A DNA stretch of 7,026 bases from assembly GCA_947178455.1 (NCBI GenBank), contig CAMWYI010000094.1, forward strand, positions 1 through 7,026, read 5' to 3'. The stretch comes from an uncultured Alistipes sp. (lineage in GTDB: Bacteria; Bacteroidota; Bacteroidia; Bacteroidales; Rikenellaceae). Shown piece by piece: positions 1-5,947 of this stretch. A model generated the notes under the pieces. That model did not search any database. It worked only from the letters and a program-made list of their open reading frames with translations, and was not told the origin of the DNA. Both the position numbers and the translations under genes were made by a program. Position 1 is the first letter of the stretch. Each line of letters opens with the position of its first letter.

Positions 1-219
1 AAAAAGCATTCCCTCGCGGGCGAGTCGGTCAAGATTGGGCGTTGCGACCAGCAGGCTGCCATAGCAGCTCATGGCCTGCGCGGTGTGGTCGTCGGTCATC
101 ATGACGATGATGTTCGGACGGCGGGGCTGCCGGTCGCCGCAGGCAGTCAACGCGACGAGCGAAAGCGGCACGGCAGCGTAACGCATGCCGGAAAAATAAC
201 GACGAGATTCAAGTAACAT
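1..219 (-). CDS. Lipoprotein sulfatase, N-terminal part (GlcNAc-6-O-sulfatase-like)
   Basis: Only the first 73 residues lie in the window; the gene continues past the left edge. The protein begins with a lipoprotein signal ending in a lipobox, Leu-Thr-Ala-Cys, with the lipidated Cys at residue 27. The sulfatase start follows directly: RPNIIVMMTDDHT, where Asp43-Asp44 are the usual calcium ligands, then AMSCYG and TPNLDRLAREG. The TDDH...QAMSCYG form resembles, from memory, the B. thetaiotaomicron heparan GlcNAc-6-O-sulfatase BT4656 (family S1_11), so desulfation of glucosamine O6 in heparan oligosaccharides is a reasonable guess. The catalytic Ser/Cys motif is outside the window, so this is not proven. 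Few acidic residues follow the Cys, so the surface-export signal is weak and a periplasm-facing anchor is more likely. It lies 17 nt after the upstream sulfatase and is probably co-transcribed. An in-frame ATG at 186 would also give a good, shorter signal peptide; 219 was chosen because it follows an AT-rich leader. Confidence 0.85.
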   Translation of the reverse strand, partial: MLLESRRYFSGMRYAAVPLSLVALTACGDRQPRRPNIIVMMTDDHTAQAMSCYGSLLVATPNLDRLAREGMLF

Positions 220-236
220 ATTTTCTTAAAGTTTAA

Positions 237-1655
237 TCATTCGGGATTTGCGGAACGAAACGGGGCCATGTTGCGCATCAACGGGCGGTCGTCGGTGCGT
301 TCGGCCCACGCATACATCTTGGCGCGCAAGCGGGCCAATTCGTCGGCATAACGCCGGTCGACCGCCAGATTGACCATTTCGCCGCTGTCGTTGCGGAGGT
401 CGTAGAGCTGTTCGCGGTTGCGACCCCACTGGTAGAGGATGTATTTGTAACGCCCTTCGACGATGCTCCACCCGCGAATACCGGCGCCGGAAAGCAGCGT
501 TTCGACGAACACTTCGTCGTGAAGCGTGCGCTGCCGACCCTCGGCAACGGGCCGCAGGCTGCGCCCGCGATAACGCGCCGAATCGAGCGCGACGCCCGCG
601 TAATCGCACACGGTGGCGTACAAGTCCAATCCGACGTTGGACAAAGCCTCGTCGTTGCACGCACCGGCCAAGCCGCGTCCTTTGGGCGATTTGACAATCA
701 ACGGCACGTTGATGACCTCCTCGAACAAGGCCCACTTCTGGTTCCAGCCGTGTGCGGCCACGCCGTCGCCGTGATCCGACAGAAAGACGATGACCGCATC
801 GTCGTACAGCCCGCGCCGTTTCAACACCTCGACCAACCGGCCTATTTCGCGGTCGACCCGCTCGACGAGGCGATAATAGGCATAGAGATAACGCCGCCAG
901 TCGTCCTGCGAGTAGGTGTAGGTGTCGTGGTAACGGGGCGAAGCGTCGTGTTCGAGCCGCACGGCTTCGGGTTCGTAGGTCGAAGGCATGAAGTTGGGCG
1001 GCAGGTTGGGGCAATCGTGTGTAGCGAAAGGCTCCAACTCGCCGTATTGCAGCGTCTCGAAACGTCCGTATTCGCAGATTTCGTGCGGGTCGAGCAGCGA
1101 AGCAACCAAAAACAACGGTTTGCGCCGGTCGTAACGGGCCAGCGCCTCGTCGCAGGCGTCGGGCAGCGTCGGGTCGTGCATCGGGCAGACGCGGCGGAAG
1201 CCAGTGCCCGAATCGGGCAGATTGACCTCCGGGATGTGCCATTTGCCCGCATAAAGGCACTCGTAACCCGCCTCGGACATGCGGATGCCGAGCCCCTGCT
1301 GCATATCCTCGTCGTGGGGACGAATCGCGTTGTCGCGCGCACCGACTTCGGAGGGCATGCGTCCGGTGATGAGCGACGCACGGCAAGGGCCGCTCAACGG
1401 ATAAGGGCAATAAGCGCGGGTAAAACGCACGCCGTCGGCAGCCAAAGCGTCCATTGCAGGCGTCGCGACATGCGGATTGCCGGCGCAGGAGAGCGCACCG
1501 GCAGTTTGCTGGTCGGTCAGAATGACGATGATATTGGGGCGCGAAGCTGCGGCCCGTCGTTGGGGAGCGGCGGCCTGCGCGGCAATGGCCGACAAGGCAA
1601 GACCGGCGCAAAGCGTCGGCGCCGCGAAGTTTTTGAGGTCAGTCATACGGTTCAT
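237..1655 (-). CDS. Sulfatase, Ser-type, secreted (heparan sulfate sulfatase candidate)
   Basis: A complete 472-residue S1-type sulfatase, a normal length for the family. It hydrolyses a sulfate ester or sulfamate using a formylglycine made from an active-site residue. A signal peptide (residues about 1-29, ending AIAAQAAA) points to the periplasm. Visible active-site parts are RPNIIVILTDQQ with metal ligand Asp48, the formylglycine motif SGPCRASLITGR with catalytic Ser88 and Arg92, GKWH (Lys138, His140), DPH (Asp189, His191), SDHGD (Asp294, His295) and Lys307. Ser at the catalytic position means maturation needs an anaerobic radical-SAM sulfatase-maturing enzyme, as is usual in Bacteroides. 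The start at 1655 (MNRMTDLKNF) gives a clean signal peptide and lies 21 nt after a -7 box; ATG 1646 is an alternative. The open frame reaches 1805, but that would bury the signal peptide and the promoter. Lyase neighbours suggest a heparan substrate, but which sulfate it removes cannot be read from the sequence. Confidence 0.93.
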   Translation of the reverse strand: MNRMTDLKNFAAPTLCAGLALSAIAAQAAAPQRRAAASRPNIIVILTDQQTAGALSCAGNPHVATPAMDALAADGVRFTRAYCPYPLSGPCRASLITGRMPSEVGARDNAIRPHDEDMQQGLGIRMSEAGYECLYAGKWHIPEVNLPDSGTGFRRVCPMHDPTLPDACDEALARYDRRKPLFLVASLLDPHEICEYGRFETLQYGELEPFATHDCPNLPPNFMPSTYEPEAVRLEHDASPRYHDTYTYSQDDWRRYLYAYYRLVERVDREIGRLVEVLKRRGLYDDAVIVFLSDHGDGVAAHGWNQKWALFEEVINVPLIVKSPKGRGLAGACNDEALSNVGLDLYATVCDYAGVALDSARYRGRSLRPVAEGRQRTLHDEVFVETLLSGAGIRGWSIVEGRYKYILYQWGRNREQLYDLRNDSGEMVNLAVDRRYADELARLRAKMYAWAERTDDRPLMRNMAPFRSANPE

Positions 1656-1676
1656 AGTTAGGCTGTCAATGCAAAA

Positions 1677-1684
1677 CAAAAATA
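1677..1684 (-). promoter_or_regulatory. Candidate -7 box for the sulfatase operon
   Basis: Read on the minus strand this is TATTTTTG, an exact match to the Bacteroidetes -7 consensus TAnnTTTG. It sits 21 nt upstream of the ATG at 1655, leaving a leader of roughly 15 nt. No convincing TTTG (-33) is present at the usual 19-21 nt further upstream, which fits a promoter that depends on an activator. Its mirror-image counterpart at 1919-1926 has nearly the same spacing to its own gene and to its own motif pair. Confidence 0.55.
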
Positions 1685-1744
1685 GTCGATGACGCGCGAA
1701 AAAAGGCCGCAGAATGTCCCCGAAAACCCCAATCGCGTGCAAAA

Positions 1745-1780
1745 CGATGCTAAATTTGTACAATCCGACCCCAAATTTGT
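1745..1780 (-). promoter_or_regulatory. Left operator: two 15-bp direct repeats, 21-bp period
   Basis: Read toward the sulfatase promoter (minus strand), the copies are ACAAATTTGGGGTCG (1780-1766) and ACAAATTTAGCATCG (1759-1745). They match at 12 of 15 positions and their start points are exactly 21 bp apart, two helical turns. The promoter-side edge lies 60 nt from the TATTTTTG box. Tandem half-sites on one DNA face at 21-bp spacing are the layout used by AraC-type regulators, a domain found in Bacteroides hybrid two-component activators. Assignment to such a regulator is inference, since none is encoded here. A weaker possible extra copy (9 of 15 matches) lies one more period out at 1724-1738. 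Confidence 0.6.
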
Positions 1781-1821
1781 CCCGAAAGAGCGCCGGAGAG
1801 CACAACTACGGCCCGAATTAT

Positions 1822-1857
1822 ACAAAATCGGCATCGGTCTGCACAAATTTGGGGACG
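1822..1857 (+). promoter_or_regulatory. Right operator: two 15-bp direct repeats, 21-bp period
   Basis: Read toward the lyase promoter (plus strand), the copies are ACAAAATCGGCATCG (1822-1836) and ACAAATTTGGGGACG (1843-1857), again with a 21-bp period. The second copy matches an inverted copy in the left operator (1766-1780) at 14 of 15 positions. The first, extended to 20 bp, matches the other left copy at 16 of 20. Across all four copies ACAAA, T at position 7, G at position 10 and the final CG are invariant. The promoter-side edge is 61 nt from the TAATTTTG box, mirroring the left side (60 nt). A regulator-binding role is inferred from this arrangement. Confidence 0.6.
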
Positions 1858-1918
1858 CACTGCGGAATCGTGCAGAAAGATTCGTACATTTTCAAAATCG
1901 CGGAGCGGCGTTCCGTAT

Positions 1919-1926
1919 TAATTTTG
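1919..1926 (+). promoter_or_regulatory. Candidate -7 box for the lyase operon
   Basis: TAATTTTG matches TAnnTTTG exactly and lies 20 nt upstream of the ATG at 1947, giving a leader of roughly 15 nt. As on the other side, there is no good TTTG at -33 spacing. An ACATT element at 1886-1890 lies 28 nt upstream of the box; the sulfatase promoter has ACATT (minus strand, 1717-1713) at the same 28-nt spacing. Transcription would cover both PL12 genes and the heparinase I gene. Confidence 0.5.
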
Positions 1927-1946
1927 TCATAGAAAAACGTATCCGC

Positions 1947-3893
1947 ATGAATGCCTTGAAACTTCTGTTCGCACTGCTGGCCGCTGTCGCGCCGCTGACC
2001 GTCGCCGCACAATCCGACACCGATGTTTTCGCGCTGCTCGACCTCTCGCGGCCGGGATTGGAACAAGTCGCCGCCCTGCACGCCGCAGGCGACGACGCAG
2101 CCGCCGAAGCGCTGCTTGCCTACTACCGGACCCGCAAAGGGACGGTCTGCCCCGACATCGACCCCGAACATCCGACCCTCACGGACGAAGAACGCCGCTG
2201 GGCCGACGAAGCGCTCGAACACCGCTTTTTCGTCCACACGGGCTACCAGCCCTCCTACTTCTACGGCGATGACATCGACTGGCAATACTGGCCCGTCAAG
2301 GACAACGAACTGCGCTGGCAGCTGCACCGCATGAAGTGGTGGCTGCCGATGGGCAAAGTCTACCGGCTGACGGGCGACGAACGGTATGCGGCCGAATGGT
2401 GTCGGCAATACACCGACTGGATGCGCAAGAATCCGCTGACGGAGTACTGCGACGGCGACCGGCAGGACGTGCTGCACGCCGACAACGTATATTTCGCATG
2501 GCGGCCGCTGGAAGTGAGCGACCGGCTCGAATTCCAAATCCAGCAGTTCTGCTGCATGCTGCCTGCCGAAGCATTCGACGGAGAATTTCTGCTCCGTTTT
2601 CTGGAAAACTACCACCGCCACGCCGACCACATCACGCACCATTTTTCGGCTTCGGGCAACCACCTGCTTTTCGAGGCGCAGCGGCTCGTTTTCGCGGGCG
2701 TTTTCTTCCCCGAATTCCGCGAAGCGGCCGCTTGGCGCGCACGGGGCGTGGAAATCCTCAACCGCGAAATGGCCAAGCAGGTCTATGACGACGGTATGCA
2801 ATACGAACTCGACCCGCACTACCACCTCGAATCCATCGACATATTTATTAAAGCGCTGAATATGGCACGAGCAAACGGGAAAGAGGAGGAGTTCCCGGCA
2901 GAGTACCTCGCTACCGTCGAACGGATGATCGACGCCCATATCCACTGCCTCTACCCCGACTACACCACCCCGCTGTTCAGCGACAACCGCCAGCACGACA
3001 AACAGGAGCTGCTGGCCCGCTACCGCAAATGGCTCGAAGTGTTCCCGACGAACGCCGCCGTTCGTCGGCTGGCGACCGAAGGGGCCGAAGGCGCAGCGCC
3101 GAATCGACTTTCGCGCGCATTCCGCACGTCGGGATTCTACACCATGCGCAACGGCTGGGACGACGACGCGACGGTACTCATCCTCAAAGCGGGCCCGCCG
3201 GCATTCTGGCACAATCAGCCCGACAACGGCACGTTCGAGCTGTGGGTGCGCGGGCGCAACTTCTTCCCCGATTCGGGGTGTTACGTCTATGGCGGCGATG
3301 CCGAAGTCATGGCCCAGCGCAACTGGTTCCGCCAGACGCAGGTGCACAACACGCTGACGCTCGACGACCGCAATCTGGAACGCACCGACTCGAAGCTGCT
3401 GGCGTGGGAGACCGACGGCCCGACCGAACGGCTGACGGTCGAAAACCCCTCGTACGAGGGACTGACCCACCGGCGGACGGTGTGGTTCGTCGACCGCAAA
3501 TTCTTCGTGCTGCTCGACGTCGCGGAGGGCGATGCAGCTGGCACCGTCGCACTGCACTATCAACTGGCCGAAGATACGCCGGCCGAAGATGCGGCGAAAT
3601 GTCGAGTAGCGACGCAGTTCGCCGACGGTAACAACCTCGCGATGCAGGTATTCGGGCCGCAGGGCACGACGATGCAACGGCGCGAAGGGTGGCACTCGCC
3701 CCGCTACCGCGAACGGTACGAACGTCCGGCTTATGCTTTCGCTGTACAAAAACCGGCACAGCGACCCGTCCGATTCGTCACGGTACTGCTGCCCGTAACA
3801 GACGCCGCGGCGGCACCCCGCATTGCCGCCACGCTCCGCGACGGCAGCATCCGTGTGAAAATCGGCAAAAAACGCTATGAACTCGAATACTAA
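1947..3893 (+). CDS. hepC: Heparinase III-type lyase, PL12 (first tandem paralogue)
   Basis: A 648-residue heparan-sulfate lyase that cuts glucosamine-uronic acid links by beta-elimination, leaving an unsaturated uronate; heparinase III enzymes prefer poorly sulfated regions. A signal peptide (residues 1 to about 21, ending TVAAQ, no lipobox Cys) predicts a periplasmic enzyme. The N-terminal alpha/alpha toroid carries GYQPSYFYGDDIDW, YWPVKDNELRWQLHR and FAWRPLEVSDR; the C-terminal half is the beta-sandwich domain. The catalytic residues known from P. heparinus HepIII (Asn240, Tyr294, His424) map to Asn238 in SGNHLLFEAQR, Tyr292 in HYHLESIDIF and His422 in FWHNQPDNGTFE, with identical 54- and 130-residue spacing. 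The loop between KNP and AWRP is 20 residues (164-183), about twice the P. heparinus length as I recall it. The frame is open back to 1689, but the start at 1947 gives the signal peptide and follows a -7 box. It is first in the lyase operon and shares near-identical DNA patches with the next gene. Confidence 0.95.
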   Translation: MNALKLLFALLAAVAPLTVAAQSDTDVFALLDLSRPGLEQVAALHAAGDDAAAEALLAYYRTRKGTVCPDIDPEHPTLTDEERRWADEALEHRFFVHTGYQPSYFYGDDIDWQYWPVKDNELRWQLHRMKWWLPMGKVYRLTGDERYAAEWCRQYTDWMRKNPLTEYCDGDRQDVLHADNVYFAWRPLEVSDRLEFQIQQFCCMLPAEAFDGEFLLRFLENYHRHADHITHHFSASGNHLLFEAQRLVFAGVFFPEFREAAAWRARGVEILNREMAKQVYDDGMQYELDPHYHLESIDIFIKALNMARANGKEEEFPAEYLATVERMIDAHIHCLYPDYTTPLFSDNRQHDKQELLARYRKWLEVFPTNAAVRRLATEGAEGAAPNRLSRAFRTSGFYTMRNGWDDDATVLILKAGPPAFWHNQPDNGTFELWVRGRNFFPDSGCYVYGGDAEVMAQRNWFRQTQVHNTLTLDDRNLERTDSKLLAWETDGPTERLTVENPSYEGLTHRRTVWFVDRKFFVLLDVAEGDAAGTVALHYQLAEDTPAEDAAKCRVATQFADGNNLAMQVFGPQGTTMQRREGWHSPRYRERYERPAYAFAVQKPAQRPVRFVTVLLPVTDAAAAPRIAATLRDGSIRVKIGKKRYELEY

Positions 3894-3915
3894 CCAAAAA
3901 TACATCTTTATTACC

Positions 3916-5937
3916 ATGAGAAAATCGCTGTTTTCGCTCGTTGCGCTCCTCGGTCTGAACTGGGGAACCGCAACCTCGGCCGATGCGGCCGCTGCTGCCC
4001 CCGAATGGCGGGTCGCGGGCGACGAAAAATCATTGTACGACCTGCTGGACCTCGACCGTCCGGGGCTCAAGGCCGTGAAAAAAGCCGTAGCCAAAGACGA
4101 CATCGCCACGGCCGACCAAGAGTTGCTGAAGTACTTCCGCAACCGCAAGAAAGTATCCATCTACGGTCTCGACCCCGAGGATATAACCCTCACGGACGAG
4201 GAGCAAATGATGGCCGACCAGTCGCTCGAACACAAGTTCTACGCCCACAAAGGTTACCAGCCCTCCTACTTCTACGGCGACGACATCGACTGGCGCTACT
4301 GGCCCGTCAAGGACAACGAACTGCGCTGGCAGCTGCACCGCCACTACTGGTTCATCCCGCTGGCCAAGGCCTACAAACTGACCCATGACGAAAAATACGT
4401 CGAGGCTTGGATCGAACACTACACCGACTGGATTCGCAAGAACCCAATCGACGGCGTAGCACGGTTGCAGGCCGCCGGAGCGTCGACCGAAGCGATTGCG
4501 GCCGAAAAGGAGAACTTCCGGTTCGCATGGCGGCCGATGGAAGCCGGACGCCGCCTGCAAGACCAACTGACGGAATTCGAGCTGACGATTGCCTCGCCGC
4601 ACTTCACGGCCGACTTCCTGAACCTCTTTCTGCGCATGTTCCACCAACACGCCGACTATGTGCTGCACCGCTACTCGGAAAAGGGCAACCACCTGCTTTT
4701 CGAAGCTCAGCGCATGCTGTTCGCCGGTATCTATTTTCCCGAATTCCGCGACGCCAAGTCGTGGCGCGAAAGCGGCATCGAAATTCTCAACCGAGAAATC
4801 GGCGTACAAGTCTACCCCGACGGCATGCAATTCGAACTCGATTTCGGCTACCATATCGCCGCAATCGACATCTTTCTGAAAGCCCTCGGCATGGCCCACA
4901 TCAACGGCATGGCGAAAGAGTTTCCGTCCGAATACATCGCTACGGTGGAGAAAATGACCGTCGTGACCTACAACCTCCTCTTTCCGGACAACACCAATCC
5001 CATGTTCGGCGATACGAAACAACACAACCGCTCGACCCTCAAACGGCAGTTCGCGACGTGGGGTGAGGTCTTCCCCGCGAACAGCCAGCTGCCGTGGATT
5101 GCCAGCGACAAGAAAGAGGGCGAAATACCCTACTACACCTCGCGGGCATTCAAAGATTCGGGATTCTATGTGTTGCGCAACGGCTGGGATAAGAACGCGA
5201 CGGTGGCCATCGTCAAGGCCGGCCCTCCGGCGTTCTGGCACAACCAGCCCGACAACGGCACGTTCGAATACTGGCACCGAGGCCGCAACTTCTTCCCCGA
5301 TTCGGGCAGCTATGTCTACGGCGGCGACAGCACCGTGCTGGCCCAGCGCGACTGGTTCCGCCAGACGCGCGTACACAACACGCTGACGCTCGACAACCGC
5401 AATCTCGAAAAGACCGAATCGAAGCTCCTGCTTTGGAAAACGAAAGGTCAGCAGACCATATGCGTGACCGAAAACCCCTCCTACGAAGGGCTTACCCACC
5501 GCCGCGCGATGTTCTTTATGGAGGACGGCGTACTGGTCATCGCCGACCAAGCGTTCGGCACGGCCGAGGGCACGGTGGGCGTACACTTCAACCTCTGCCC
5601 GGGCGAAGTAAGCTACGACGCGAACGGACTGCGTACCCTCTTCGAAAAAGGGAGCAACATTCGCATCCGTACCATTTGCGACGCGCCGATGACCATCACC
5701 CGCGAAGAGGGCTGGGTATCCAAGACCTACCGCAAGAAAGAGAAGCGTCCGGCCTATGCCGCCGAAGCCCGCAAAGGAGCGGACGAATCGCGTCTCTTCA
5801 TCACGGTGATCGCCCCGGTAACCAAAAGCACGACGGATAAAATCGAAATCGCCACACCGCAGCAAGCGACCGACCGAACACTCCGTTTCACCGTAGAGGT
5901 GGACGGCCGGAAATACGATTTGGGCTACGACCTCTGA
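3916..5937 (+). CDS. hepC: Heparinase III-type lyase, PL12 (second tandem paralogue)
   Basis: A 673-residue paralogue of the preceding lyase, aligned along its whole length, with the same predicted heparan-sulfate eliminase reaction. The signal peptide is residues 1 to about 24 (MRKSLFSLVALLGLNW...SADA) with no Cys, so it should be periplasmic. Catalytic residues are Asn258 in KGNHLLFEAQR, Tyr312 in GYHIAAIDIF and His442 in FWHNQPDNGTFE, again with the 54 and 130 spacing of P. heparinus HepIII. The loop between KNP and AWRP is longer still (26 residues, 178-203, Ala-rich), six more than in the first copy. Both copies are otherwise intact, so neither is decaying; they may differ in sulfation preference or chain length, which is inference. 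The gap from the upstream stop is 22 nt. An upstream in-frame ATG at 3877 overlaps the previous gene by 17 nt, but would put 13 polar residues before the signal peptide, so 3916 is preferred. The gene name is by family, not proven orthology. Confidence 0.95.
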   Translation: MRKSLFSLVALLGLNWGTATSADAAAAAPEWRVAGDEKSLYDLLDLDRPGLKAVKKAVAKDDIATADQELLKYFRNRKKVSIYGLDPEDITLTDEEQMMADQSLEHKFYAHKGYQPSYFYGDDIDWRYWPVKDNELRWQLHRHYWFIPLAKAYKLTHDEKYVEAWIEHYTDWIRKNPIDGVARLQAAGASTEAIAAEKENFRFAWRPMEAGRRLQDQLTEFELTIASPHFTADFLNLFLRMFHQHADYVLHRYSEKGNHLLFEAQRMLFAGIYFPEFRDAKSWRESGIEILNREIGVQVYPDGMQFELDFGYHIAAIDIFLKALGMAHINGMAKEFPSEYIATVEKMTVVTYNLLFPDNTNPMFGDTKQHNRSTLKRQFATWGEVFPANSQLPWIASDKKEGEIPYYTSRAFKDSGFYVLRNGWDKNATVAIVKAGPPAFWHNQPDNGTFEYWHRGRNFFPDSGSYVYGGDSTVLAQRDWFRQTRVHNTLTLDNRNLEKTESKLLLWKTKGQQTICVTENPSYEGLTHRRAMFFMEDGVLVIADQAFGTAEGTVGVHFNLCPGEVSYDANGLRTLFEKGSNIRIRTICDAPMTITREEGWVSKTYRKKEKRPAYAAEARKGADESRLFITVIAPVTKSTTDKIEIATPQQATDRTLRFTVEVDGRKYDLGYDL

Positions 5938-5947
5938 CACGAAAACG

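Noticed and set aside
226..1661. Overlapping long frames on both strands across the sulfatase gene (461 and 380 codons)
   Set aside because: They are Arg/Ala- or Val/Gly-rich shadow translations; the real frame carries every sulfatase active-site motif.
1656..1805. N-terminal extension of the sulfatase up to 1805
   Set aside because: It would bury the signal peptide behind 50 residues and overlap the -7 box and left operator.
1888..1898. Short palindrome ATTTTcAAAAT upstream of the lyase promoter
   Set aside because: Only five base pairs of A/T, likely chance; no copy occurs on the sulfatase side.
1714..1932. Small 72-codon plus-strand frame in the divergent region
   Set aside because: It has no recognisable domain or credible start region, and its coding is explained by the repeated operator motifs.
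1689..1946. N-terminal extension of the first PL12 lyase back to 1689
   Set aside because: It would put 86 polar residues before a normal signal peptide and run through the operators and -7 box. The extended residues look like accidental coding of the repeats.
3877..3915. Upstream ATG for the second PL12 lyase overlapping the first by 17 nt
   Set aside because: It is in frame, but adds 13 polar residues ahead of the hydrophobic signal peptide; ATG 3916 begins with the typical MRKSLFSL.
1818..5940. Long minus-strand open frames opposite the PL12 lyases (780 and 636 codons)
   Set aside because: Their translations show no family motifs or signal peptides, and they lie exactly antisense to clear lyase genes. 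GC-rich codon bias commonly leaves the opposite strand open.
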